A stretch of DNA of 37,509 bases from contig PBNY01000098.1 in assembly GCA_002723385.1 (NCBI GenBank), forward strand, positions 1-37,509, in the 5' to 3' direction. A program made the position numbers and the translations under genes. This DNA is from Oceanospirillaceae bacterium. GTDB lineage: Bacteria > Pseudomonadota > Gammaproteobacteria > Pseudomonadales > Oceanobacteraceae. The notes beneath the pieces are model-generated. The model was not told the DNA's origin. It was given only the letters and a program-made list of their open reading frames with translations, and ran no database searches. Positions 1 through 7,554 of this stretch are shown in pieces; the stretch's first letter is position 1, and each line of letters begins with the position of its first letter.

Positions 1-368
1 GTACGGTTGACCGTGCTATCTCCATCGAACCCCAATCCAGTTATGTTGTTGTCTCGGTCGAAATCGATGGTGGCAATTACGAAATCGCCCTGAGTGGCAA
101 TGCGCTCAGTGTTGCCGAAAGCGGCATGCCGGATGAATTGTACCTGCCAGCCGGAGATGTTGTGCCTCAGATGCTGGTCGCCTCGTCTACCGTGCGCCAA
201 TGCCCGAACAAGGGTGAAGTACGTTACTTCAATCTGGAGCTTTGGGGTCATATCTTTGAAGACATCGCCTGGATGGCCCATCCGGATGCTGCTTTGGGGC
301 AGAATATTGCCCAACTGCGCGACCGTATCGCGTTTGATACCAGCCGCGTCAATGTCATCACCATGTAA
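1..368 (+). CDS. 3' end of an unidentified gene (5' truncated by window)
   Basis: An open frame runs from the first bases of the window (reading from base 3) to TAA at 366-368, giving about 121 residues of a C-terminal part. The visible sequence is a soluble, mixed alpha/beta-looking domain with no membrane segment; it ends in DTSRVNVITM. I do not recognise the family. The gene ends 39 bp before the start chosen for the pterin dehydratase and on the same strand, so the two may be co-transcribed. An ATG at 126 lies inside this frame but has no good ribosome binding site and the frame is open upstream of it, so a truncated longer gene is the better reading. Confidence 0.6.
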   Translation, partial: TVDRAISIEPQSSYVVVSVEIDGGNYEIALSGNALSVAESGMPDELYLPAGDVVPQMLVASSTVRQCPNKGEVRYFNLELWGHIFEDIAWMAHPDAALGQNIAQLRDRIAFDTSRVNVITM

Positions 369-407
369 GCCATCGTATCGTTCATGATGTCACCAGAGGA
401 CGCTCGG

Positions 408-731
408 ATGTCTGTTTCAGAACCTGCATTACTGACAGCACTTGAACAGAAGTCTCTGCTGAAGTTCCTGAATCTCGACAGTCCGATCAACTGGCGCATT
501 CAGGAAAACACGCTCAGTTGTGAGCTGAAGTTTGAGAATTTCGAGCAGGCCTTTGGATTCATGACCCGGTGTGCCGAGCAGGCTGAGCTGCTGAACCATC
601 ACCCGGACTGGCGTAACGTCTACAGCCGGGTATGGATTTCCCTTTCCACCCACGATGCCGGTGGCTTGACCGAGCTGGATTTTCGTCTGGCCGAATGCAT
701 CAACGCCTTGCTGCCGTATCAACATTCCTGA
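408..731 (+). CDS. Pterin-4a-carbinolamine dehydratase (4a-hydroxytetrahydrobiopterin dehydratase) family
   Basis: The product is about 107 residues, normal for this family, which dehydrates 4a-hydroxytetrahydropterin and recycles the pterin cofactor of aromatic amino acid hydroxylases. The family signature is clear: a central [13 protein letters not shown] segment with the paired active-site histidines, followed by [19 protein letters not shown], where the third His (STHD) and the GGLT turn are conserved. I chose ATG 408 because AGAGGA sits 7 nt upstream; an in-frame ATG at 384 would add eight residues with no evident binding site. No phenylalanine hydroxylase gene is visible nearby, so the cellular partner is unknown. 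It may follow the upstream gene in one transcript. Confidence 0.88.
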   Translation: MSVSEPALLTALEQKSLLKFLNLDSPINWRIQENTLSCELKFENFEQAFGFMTRCAEQAELLNHHPDWRNVYSRVWISLSTHDAGGLTELDFRLAECINALLPYQHS

Positions 732-737
732 GACTCC

Positions 738-757
738 ATAGGAAAAAATATTCCTGC
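738..757 (+). promoter_or_regulatory. Dyad upstream of the broken dctP paralogue, probable DctD enhancer
   Basis: The dyad is AGGAA-N6-TTCCT (half sites 740-744 and 751-755). Read on the minus strand, this 20-bp block matches the block at 1932-1951 at 19 of 20 positions. Its centre lies about 106 bp upstream of the GC of the -12 element at 852-853. A second, weaker GGAA-N6-TTCC dyad is at 772-785. The position fits an enhancer for a sigma54 activator. Binding by the DctD-type protein encoded at 7535-8914 is inferred. Confidence 0.6.
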
Positions 758-838
758 TCACTTCTTGTGCTGGAATCAAATTTCCTTTCATTCTTCTTGT
801 ATCCTGAATTAATCTAATAAAATCAAAAGGTTAGCCTA

Positions 839-855
839 TGGCCCGGCCACTGCAT
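839..855 (+). promoter_or_regulatory. Sigma54 (-24/-12) promoter candidate for the broken dctP paralogue
   Basis: TGGCCC-N5-CTGCA keeps the invariant GG (840-841) and GC (852-853) with exactly ten bases between them. It matches the consensus TGGCAC-N5-TTGCA less well than the promoter at 2033. It lies about 40 bp before the gene start and has the same enhancer spacing as the downstream copy. Confidence 0.5.
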
Positions 856-893
856 TGAATTACGCTCAACCACAATAACAAGAGGTGAGTGTG

Positions 894-1898
894 ATGAATC
901 CGGCAATCCGATGGTTACTGGTGTTTGTGCTGGGCTGTGAACCGGCATTGGCGAGTGCGGACGTTGTATGGGATGTGTCGCTGTGGGGGAAACGGCGGGC
1001 GTTCACCGAGCATGTGGAAAAGCTGGCGGAGCTGCTGGAGCGCGGCTCTGGGGGCTAATTCCGCCTGCGGTTGTCTTATGGCGAGTTGTCACCGAATCGC
1101 GAAAATCTCAACGGCATTCAAAAAGGTGCCTTCGAGATGGCACAAATCTGCGCTTTTTATCATCCCGACAAAACGCCCTCACTTACCGTGAACGAGCTGC
1201 CCTACATTCGCCCCTTGTCGTTGTCGCAAGTTTCTGAGACTTATCAGGCTGTGTATCGGCATCCAGTTGTGATTGCGGACTTGCAACGCTGGAATGCCAC
1301 TTTGCTAATGCCAACCCCTCTGCCCCAGTACAGTCTGATGGGCGCAGGCCGTCCGGTAGCCAGCATCAATCGCTTTTGGGGCAAACGGGTACGAGGGCCT
1401 GTAGGCACTTTGGGAGTTTTGCATCAGCTGGGAGCGGTTCGCTCGGACACGCCCTATGGGCAGGTAGCCGCCAGGATGGCCGCCGGGAAACTCGATGTCG
1501 CTGCATTTGCTCCCCACGCTCATATCGCCACGGGTCTGATCGAACAGGCAGCCTGGGCCAGCGAGAACCTTGCACTTGGATCTGCGGACTGTCCAATTGT
1601 GGTGAATACCGAAGCGCAGCAGCGTTTGCCTCTGGCGTTCCGGAGCCTGCTTGCCAATGCGTCCGAGCAAGCCTTGCAACACTATATTCGCCACTACGAA
1701 ACCCGAGTGATGCTTCCCTACCAGCAGCAGTTGGAGCAGCGCGGTATCGAGCGATTGGTGTATCGCGATGATGAACTGCTGGAGCTGGAGCGACTGGCAG
1801 CCGATGTGCGTCAGCAGTGGGTGCTGCGCCATAAACGCAGGTTCGATTCAGTGGCTCTGTATCAGTTTGCCGAGCGGCAGTTTCTGTCGCGGAAGTAG
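894..1898 (+). pseudogene. TRAP transporter receptor (DctP-like) paralogue with an in-frame nonsense codon
   Basis: From ATG 894 the frame encodes a short signal peptide and a DctP-like start (VSLWGKRRAFTEHVEKLAEL, shared with the intact dctP at 2112). It then hits TAA at 1056-1058 (codon 55). The same frame continues open for 280 codons to the TAG at 1896-1898 and stays alignable to the intact protein throughout (LNLGSADCP versus LALGSADCP; RVRGP retained). At the stop position the intact paralogue has Gln57, so a single C-to-T change in a CAA codon would explain it. The remaining ORF could begin only at a poor TTG (1071) and would lack the signal peptide, so an exported receptor is unlikely. 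Clean open frame after the stop suggests a recent mutation; a sequencing error cannot be excluded. If intact it would be a second periplasmic receptor for the dctQM permease. Confidence 0.85.
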
Positions 1899-1931
1899 GC
1901 GAGGTCAGGATGGTCGGGGTGATCTCCAATC

Positions 1932-1951
1932 GCAGGAATTTTTTTTCCTAT
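1932..1951 (+). promoter_or_regulatory. Dyad upstream of dctP, probable DctD enhancer
   Basis: The dyad is AGGAA-N6-TTCCT (half sites 1934-1938 and 1945-1949), in inverted orientation relative to the block at 738-757 and identical to it at 19 of 20 bases. Its centre is about 106 bp upstream of the GC at 2047-2048, the same spacing as the first copy to within 1 bp. Conservation in otherwise dissimilar AT-rich DNA argues for a protein-binding site. Confidence 0.65.
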
Positions 1952-2032
1952 GTGCAGGGGGAACCAAGAAATTACTGTCTGAAATACAAGGCTAAAATAT
2001 CAATAAATCCATATGAATCAATAAGATAGGAC

Positions 2033-2049
2033 TTGGCATTCAGGTTGCT
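2033..2049 (+). promoter_or_regulatory. Sigma54 (-24/-12) promoter of the dctPQM operon
   Basis: TTGGCATTCAGGTTGCT matches the sigma54 consensus TGGCAC-N5-TTGCW at all but one position. GG (2035-2036) and GC (2047-2048) are separated by ten bases. Transcription would start near 2060, about 50 bp before dctP. This agrees with the sigma54-dependent activator encoded downstream at 7535-8914. Confidence 0.85.
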
Positions 2050-2111
2050 AAACAGGAGTTACCCAGGGCGCCGCTCGTTCACGGTGCCCTCCAACCCGAA
2101 GAGGCATCCTG

Positions 2112-3122
2112 ATGAAAACAATAAAAAAACTTTCCATAGCGTCCGCGTTGATGTGCGTGATGGCCATTCCCGAGGCCGTTGCTGAAACCAGCTGGAATGT
2201 ATCCCTTTGGGGTAAGCGCCGGGCATTTACCGAACACGTTGAAAAGCTGGCCGAGCTGGTGAAAGAGCGTTCCAACGGCCAGTTCGTGCTGAATATCTCA
2301 TACGGTGGCTTGTCCAAAAACCGCGAAAATCTCGATGGTATTTCTTTCGGTGCCTTTGAGATGGCGCAGTTCTGTTCTTTCTATCACAAGGGCAAAAACC
2401 CCACTATTACTGTGAATGAACTGCCGTTTTCACAGGATCTTTCACTGGCTCGTGTTGCGGAAATCTACAGCCGCGTTTATCAGCATCCGATTGTGGTTCG
2501 TGATCTGGCACGCTGGAATGCCACGTTGCTGATGCCAACGCCACTGCCTCAGTACAACATCGTCGCCAAGGGCGAGCCTCTGGATGCACTGGCCGACTTC
2601 TCGGGCATGCGGGTTCGTGGCCCCGGCGGCATCCTGGGTGTGCTGCACAAGCTTGGCGCGACCAAAACCAGTGTACCGTTTGGCGAAGTGCGCCAGTCAA
2701 TGGACTCCGGTGTGATCGATGCTGCGACCTTTGCACCGCATGCTCATTTGGCCACCAAAACCGTCAACATCGGCAAGTGGGCGACCGAAAACCTCAATCT
2801 GGGATCGGCTGATTGCCCGGTGGTAGTGAACACCGATGCACTCGATATGCTGAAGCCGGAACACCGCAAGATTCTGATGGAAGCGGTACCGGATGCCATC
2901 AGTCACTACGTTGATTACTACGAGAACGTTACCGTCAAGCAGTACCAGAAGGCACTCGGCGAGCACGGCGTCACCATGGTGCGTTTCACCCCCAAGCAGA
3001 CCGAAGAGCTGAACCGTCTGGCGCAATCGGTACGTGAAGAGTGGGTGACCAGTTACCAGCGCGATTTCGATGCTCGTGCCCTGTTTACCTTCACCGAAAA
3101 CCTGTTTTTGCAGAAGCAGTAA
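2112..3122 (+). CDS. dctP: TRAP transporter substrate-binding receptor, DctP family
   Basis: The 336-residue product is the normal length for a DctP-type extracytoplasmic receptor, which binds an organic acid in the periplasm and delivers it to the DctQM permease. A Sec signal peptide is evident (KK at 5-6, hydrophobic core to about 20, predicted cut after AVA24). The RVRGPGG block (167-173) holds the conserved arginine that usually pairs with the substrate carboxylate. LNLGSADCPVVVNTDAL is the hinge-region block. AAGAGG lies 7 nt before ATG 2112. A sigma54 promoter and enhancer-like dyad lie upstream, and a strong hairpin follows before dctQ. The substrate cannot be read from sequence; C4-dicarboxylates are the default for the family and many members bind other acids. 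The gene next to it (894-1898) is a broken tandem paralogue. Confidence 0.92.
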   Translation: MKTIKKLSIASALMCVMAIPEAVAETSWNVSLWGKRRAFTEHVEKLAELVKERSNGQFVLNISYGGLSKNRENLDGISFGAFEMAQFCSFYHKGKNPTITVNELPFSQDLSLARVAEIYSRVYQHPIVVRDLARWNATLLMPTPLPQYNIVAKGEPLDALADFSGMRVRGPGGILGVLHKLGATKTSVPFGEVRQSMDSGVIDAATFAPHAHLATKTVNIGKWATENLNLGSADCPVVVNTDALDMLKPEHRKILMEAVPDAISHYVDYYENVTVKQYQKALGEHGVTMVRFTPKQTEELNRLAQSVREEWVTSYQRDFDARALFTFTENLFLQKQ

Positions 3123-3136
3123 GGCTGGCGCCAGGT

Positions 3137-3182
3137 CTCGCCTGGCTCTGATGTTCGACGTCAGGTGTCAGGCGAGTTTTTT
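3137..3182 (+). terminator. Hairpin with U-tract between dctP and dctQ (partial terminator or mRNA stabiliser)
   Basis: An 8-bp outer stem (CTCGCCTG 3137-3144 with CAGGCGAG 3169-3176) encloses a 7-bp inner stem (CTGATGT with ACGTCAG, loop TCG) and is followed by six T. It lies in the 89-bp gap before dctQ. Since dctQM has no other clear promoter, readthrough must occur. Such hairpins commonly raise the level of the binding protein over the membrane subunits. Confidence 0.75.
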
Positions 3183-3211
3183 CTTTTCGCTGCAACAGGC
3201 AGGTATCGATT

Positions 3212-3841
3212 ATGTCCGCTAAAGCAACCATTCTGACCGACGACTCGTTGTTGAGTCGTATCGACCAGATGTTCTTCCGACTGGAGTCTGCGCTCACCCT
3301 GGTGGGCGGGGTCATTATTCTGGCTCTGGTATTCCTCGCTGTGACCAACGTCCTGGGACGTTGGATCTTTTCATTACCGGTTGACGGTTACATCGACTGG
3401 GTTGAGCAGTCCATGGCCTTGATGGCGTTTCTGGGGTTGTCCTTCACCCAGCGTCAGGGCGGTCATATCCGCATGGACATTCTGATTGGCCAGCTCAGAG
3501 GCCGTTATCTGTGGTTTGTGGAAGCCCTGTCGACTCTGGTGATGCTGATTCTGTCGCTGCTGCTGACCTACGGCACCTACCTGCACTTCCTTCGTGCCTG
3601 GACCATCGGAGATACCTCGCTGGACATCAACCTGCCGACCTGGCCCGCCAAGCTGGTGGTGCCAATCGCCATGTCGGTGCTGAGCCTGCGCTTGATCGCC
3701 CAGCTCTGGGGGTATGTGCGTGCGTTTGTGCGCAATGACGAAGAGCCCGTTGCCGTCCCTCTGGTTGAAGACGCTGCCACCGTGGCGGCTCGTGAAGCCG
3801 AGTCCGTATCCAGAGATTTGATCAACCGGGAGGAGAAATAA
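3212..3841 (+). CDS. dctQ: TRAP transporter small permease, DctQ family
   Basis: The 209-residue protein has the four membrane segments typical of DctQ: about residues 28-52 (LVGGVIILALVFLAVTNVLG), the region of WVEQSMALMAFLGLSF, then WFVEALSTLVMLILSLLLTYG, and finally VVPIAMSVLSLRLIAQLWGY. RQGGHIRMDI between the second and third segments matches the family's conserved loop. DctQ pairs with DctM to form the sodium-driven membrane unit that accepts substrate from DctP. The charged C-terminal tail (about residues 175-209) is cytoplasmic and slightly long. The stop is followed by the dctM start after a single base, so the two are translationally coupled. Confidence 0.92.
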   Translation: MSAKATILTDDSLLSRIDQMFFRLESALTLVGGVIILALVFLAVTNVLGRWIFSLPVDGYIDWVEQSMALMAFLGLSFTQRQGGHIRMDILIGQLRGRYLWFVEALSTLVMLILSLLLTYGTYLHFLRAWTIGDTSLDINLPTWPAKLVVPIAMSVLSLRLIAQLWGYVRAFVRNDEEPVAVPLVEDAATVAAREAESVSRDLINREEK

Positions 3842-3842
3842 T

Positions 3843-5249
3843 ATGGGCATCTGGGAAACCATGTCGGCGATGGAGCCGATCACTATCGGCCTGTGGGTAA
3901 CGGGTGTGATGTTGCTGTTTGTGGTGCTGGGTTTGAGGGTGGCTTTTGCCGCTGCACTGGCGGGATTTTTGGGGTTGTTGTGGATTTTCTCGGCCCGAAT
4001 GGGGTTTGAGAAAGGCTTGCTGGTTGCGATCAAGATGGCGGGTACGATCCCGCATTCCAAGGTGTCGTCGCTGGCGCTGTCTCTGATTCCAACGTTTATC
4101 CTGATCGGGTTTCTGGCCTATCACGCCGGGCTTACCAAGGCACTGTTCGAGGCCGCGAAAAAGTGGGTCGGCTGGCTACCGGGAGGCATGGGGGTCGCGA
4201 CGGTGTTTTCGACCGCCGGATTTGCAGCCGTATCCGGTGCCTCGGTAGCGACGTCTGCGGTATTCGCGCGTATTGCCGTGCCGGAGATGCTCAAGCTGGG
4301 CTACGACAAACGCTTTGCAGCTGGTGTGGTGGCTGCCGGGGGCACGCTGGCATCCCTGATTCCGCCGTCGGCCATTCTGGTGATTTACGCAATCATTGTT
4401 GAGCAGGATGTGGGGGCGCTGCTGATGGCGGGATTCATCCCCGGTATTGTCTCGGCGCTGATCTACGGTGGGCTGGTGGTCGGTCTGGCCGTTTCTAATC
4501 CCAAACTGGGACCACCGGTCACCGGTTTCAGCTGGAAAGAACGGCTCGCGACCTTGCCCGCTGCGTCTCCAATCATGTTTGTGATCGGTATCATTGTGGT
4601 GTGCATCTACGGTGGCGTCGGAACGCCAACCGAAGCCGGTGCGCTGGGGGCCTTCGTGGTGCTGGCAATGGCGCTGTTCAAGGGAATGAAAGCCGGTCAG
4701 TTAAAGGAGGCGCTGCTGGAATCCGCCAAGTTAACCGTGATGATCTTCACCATTATCTGGGGAGTGCTGTTGTACGTCCGTTTCCTTGGATTTGCCGATC
4801 TGCCTGCGGCCTTTTCCGACTGGCTCACCGGTCTGGATCAAAGCCCGATGATCACGCTGATGTTCATTCTGCTGGCCTACGCCGTGCTGGGTATGTTTAT
4901 GGACGCCATTGGCATGCTGTTGCTGACGTTGCCGATTGTGTATCCGGCCATCATTGCCCTGAACGGTGGGCCTGATGTCGCTGCAGCGGAATCGGCGTTC
5001 GGTGTATCGGGCGTTGGCTGTGCCATCTGGTTTGGCATCATAGTGGTGAAAATGGCCGAACTCTGTCTGATCACTCCACCGATTGGATTGAATTGCTTCG
5101 TGGTCGCCGGCGTGCGTCCCGAGTGTTCGGTGCAGGATGTGTTCCGTGGTTGTACGCCGTTTTTTGTGGCGGATGTCATCACCATCGCGGTGCTGATTCT
5201 GGCACCGAGTATCGTGCTGTGGCTTCCCGGCCTGATGGGCTACGCTTGA
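3843..5249 (+). CDS. dctM: TRAP transporter large permease, DctM family
   Basis: The 468-residue, very hydrophobic protein has the length and repeated helix pattern of DctM, the ion-coupled transport subunit of TRAP systems. Landmarks are GASVATSAVFARIAVPEM, the PPSAILVIYAIIVEQ loop around the first hairpin, the GGVGTPTEAGALGAF block in the middle, and LITPPIGLNCFVVAGV near the C-terminus, which mirrors the PPSA motif in the second half. GAGGAG lies just upstream, overlapping the end of dctQ. A 43-bp gap separates it from the sensor kinase gene, with no terminator seen, so dctPQM and the regulators may share a transcript and autoregulate. Confidence 0.94.
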   Translation: MGIWETMSAMEPITIGLWVTGVMLLFVVLGLRVAFAAALAGFLGLLWIFSARMGFEKGLLVAIKMAGTIPHSKVSSLALSLIPTFILIGFLAYHAGLTKALFEAAKKWVGWLPGGMGVATVFSTAGFAAVSGASVATSAVFARIAVPEMLKLGYDKRFAAGVVAAGGTLASLIPPSAILVIYAIIVEQDVGALLMAGFIPGIVSALIYGGLVVGLAVSNPKLGPPVTGFSWKERLATLPAASPIMFVIGIIVVCIYGGVGTPTEAGALGAFVVLAMALFKGMKAGQLKEALLESAKLTVMIFTIIWGVLLYVRFLGFADLPAAFSDWLTGLDQSPMITLMFILLAYAVLGMFMDAIGMLLLTLPIVYPAIIALNGGPDVAAAESAFGVSGVGCAIWFGIIVVKMAELCLITPPIGLNCFVVAGVRPECSVQDVFRGCTPFFVADVITIAVLILAPSIVLWLPGLMGYA

Positions 5250-5292
5250 GTGAACGATTCGCTCCTGCGTTAACCGCTTAACAGGACAAACC

Positions 5293-7554
5293 ATGTCACT
5301 CTCCGATGTGCATCACCAGACGTTTTCCGAGTCCAGTGTCGAAGGCCGCCGCTGGTTGTACTGGCGGTTGCTTCTGGTCGCGCTGGTGGTGTGTCTGACG
5401 GGTTTGGCTGGCGTTATTCAGCTCTCGCATCTGATGGAAGAGAACGCGAAGTCCGCCACCTTGTTGAAGGGAACGTTGCACTCGGAGTTATCGCGCTTTG
5501 ATTATCTGCCGGAACTGCTGTCGGTGGATGATCGGGTGAAAAACCGCTTGCAGCGTCGGGATGCGGGCGTCGCCAATCGCTATCTGGCGTTTGTGACAGC
5601 AACGTCCGAGGCCAACAAGATCTTCCTGCTGGATCGTCAGGGGATTGCCATCGCCAGCAGCAATTACCAGGACGAGGCCCACAGCTTTGTCGGGCAGGAT
5701 TACAGCTTTCGGCCCTATTTCAGCGAGACCGTCGATTCCGGTCGACGCCAGTACTATTTTGGCAAGGGAGTTACCACCGGAATCCCCGGCTTCTTTATCG
5801 CTGAGCCCGTCAGCGTCAATGGTGAAATAGGCGGCGTAGTGGTGGTCAAGCTGGAGTTGTCTGAGCTGCTGGATAGCTGGCGCGCGACCCGGGATCTGGT
5901 GCTGGTTGCCGATAGCCAGAATGTAGTGATTCTGTCCTCTCAGGAAAGATGGATGTATCGGCTGGTGGACAGTGTACCGGAGTTACAACTGGCACAGATT
6001 CGTCTGGCACGGCAGTTTCCTGATGAATCCCATGCCTTGATGTACACCGCACAGCTGCGGCTGACCTTGCCGATCTTCGGAATCCTGAGTTTCTGGTACG
6101 TCGATGGACACTGGTATCTGGTGGAAGCCTTTCCGTTGCCATCCCAGGACTGGCGCCTGATTCATTTGGTGACCATTCAGCAATTGCTGGAGCCGATGCT
6201 GTATGTGCTGCTGTCCAGTCTGGTTCTGGCAACACTGGCCTGGTCGCTGTTGCGTGAACGGGCCAAAAAGCTCGGATTACGACGCATGGTGCAGGAGGCC
6301 GAAGTCAGGCGGCTGCAGGATTTGCAGCGTTTGATTGACGATATCCACATCGGGGTTCTGCTGTTCGATCATCAGGGGATCGTTCGTTCAGTGAATCGCT
6401 ACGCCGGGAATCTGCTGCAGCTGGAACCCTCTCTGGTTGGTGAGACAGATATCCGTGATCAGCTGTTGTTTGATGAAGGGGTGAAATTCTGCGAGTTTCT
6501 GGTCGATCCGCAGCGAACCCTGCAGTACCACGAAACCTGCGTGCGACATCCGCGTGATTCAGACGCCGGGGTTATCCCAGTGATGTTTGCGTTGGCGGAG
6601 GTGGAATACGCAGACAGTCCCCGGTATCTGATGACACTGGTGAACATCACCAAGCGCAAACGGGCCGAAGATGCCTTGTGGGAGCTGAACGAATCGCTGG
6701 AATCTACCGTACTGGAACGCACTCGCGAGCTGGAACAGGCGCAGCAGGCGCTGGTGCAGAAGAGTAAAACACTGGCACTGGGCAATATGGCTGCGACCAT
6801 TGTGCATGAGTTGAGCCAGCCGCTGTCAGCGGTGAACAGCTCGGTGGCGGCGATCGAACACAAGTCACTGCAGCAAAACTGGATCGGTGTCGGAGAGTCG
6901 GTAGCACGTCTCAAGCCGCTGGCCACCAAGATGGCCAAGGTCGTTCAGATGCTGAAAAACTTCAGTTATGAGGATGCCGAGGATGTCGAGTCCGTTGCCT
7001 TGCTTACCTGGATAAACCGATCTCTGGAGGAGCGTCGCGACCAGCTGGCGGAAAAAGGCGTACAGGTCCGGGTCGAAGGCAGTGCCGCGATTGAGCTGCG
7101 CGTCAGTCTGCTCAAGCTGGATCTGGTGTTTTCCAATTTGCTCGCCAATGCACTGGATGCGGTTGAGAAGGTGGCAAGCCCTGTGATTGACGTGACCCTC
7201 TCTGAGCATGAGAAGGTTGTGTCCTTGTCGGTACAGGACAATGGCGGCGGTATCGATGAAGCCATTATGGGACAGCTGTTCAGTCCGTATTTCACCACCA
7301 AGGGCATTGGCAAAGGCCTGGGACTTGGTTTGTCGATCGCGAATGAAATTGCCCAGCAGCTGGGCGGTTCGATATCAGCCAGCAACCGCAATGGCGGTGC
7401 CTGTTTCACCGTTACCTTGCCGGCTGCTGCGAGATCACAAGAGCCTGAAGTTCTCTCCGGCGTAGGGCAACCGTCAGAACAACACGGTGACTCTGGTAAG
7501 TCACCATCGAGTAAGAATGTGAGTGAGAGACAACATGATCAATCAGCCCAATGA
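5293..7554 (+). CDS. dctB: DctB-type sensor histidine kinase
   Basis: The 753-residue protein has two membrane segments (about 24-45 and 300-320) flanking a periplasmic domain of about 250 residues with the double-Cache features of DctB sensors (FLLDRQGIAIASSN, GQDYSFRPYF, KGVTTGIPGFFIAEPV). A PAS-like domain follows (about 347-455), then a coiled coil (EALWELNESLESTVLERTREL) and the kinase core. The phosphoacceptor is His505 in ATIVHELSQPL. The N box is NLLANALDAV (about 614-623) and the glycine-rich boxes are DNGGGI and GKGLGLGLSIANE. It should phosphorylate the response regulator whose gene overlaps its 3' end by 20 bp. The last 40 residues are a low-complexity polar tail. The extra cytoplasmic PAS makes it longer than classical rhizobial DctB (about 620 residues). 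Confidence 0.9.
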   Translation: MSLSDVHHQTFSESSVEGRRWLYWRLLLVALVVCLTGLAGVIQLSHLMEENAKSATLLKGTLHSELSRFDYLPELLSVDDRVKNRLQRRDAGVANRYLAFVTATSEANKIFLLDRQGIAIASSNYQDEAHSFVGQDYSFRPYFSETVDSGRRQYYFGKGVTTGIPGFFIAEPVSVNGEIGGVVVVKLELSELLDSWRATRDLVLVADSQNVVILSSQERWMYRLVDSVPELQLAQIRLARQFPDESHALMYTAQLRLTLPIFGILSFWYVDGHWYLVEAFPLPSQDWRLIHLVTIQQLLEPMLYVLLSSLVLATLAWSLLRERAKKLGLRRMVQEAEVRRLQDLQRLIDDIHIGVLLFDHQGIVRSVNRYAGNLLQLEPSLVGETDIRDQLLFDEGVKFCEFLVDPQRTLQYHETCVRHPRDSDAGVIPVMFALAEVEYADSPRYLMTLVNITKRKRAEDALWELNESLESTVLERTRELEQAQQALVQKSKTLALGNMAATIVHELSQPLSAVNSSVAAIEHKSLQQNWIGVGESVARLKPLATKMAKVVQMLKNFSYEDAEDVESVALLTWINRSLEERRDQLAEKGVQVRVEGSAAIELRVSLLKLDLVFSNLLANALDAVEKVASPVIDVTLSEHEKVVSLSVQDNGGGIDEAIMGQLFSPYFTTKGIGKGLGLGLSIANEIAQQLGGSISASNRNGGACFTVTLPAAARSQEPEVLSGVGQPSEQHGDSGKSPSSKNVSERQHDQSAQ

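Noticed and set aside
1071-1898. A separate functional gene downstream of the nonsense codon in the dctP paralogue
   Set aside because: It would need a TTG start without a good ribosome binding site, and would lack the signal peptide and the first part of the receptor fold.
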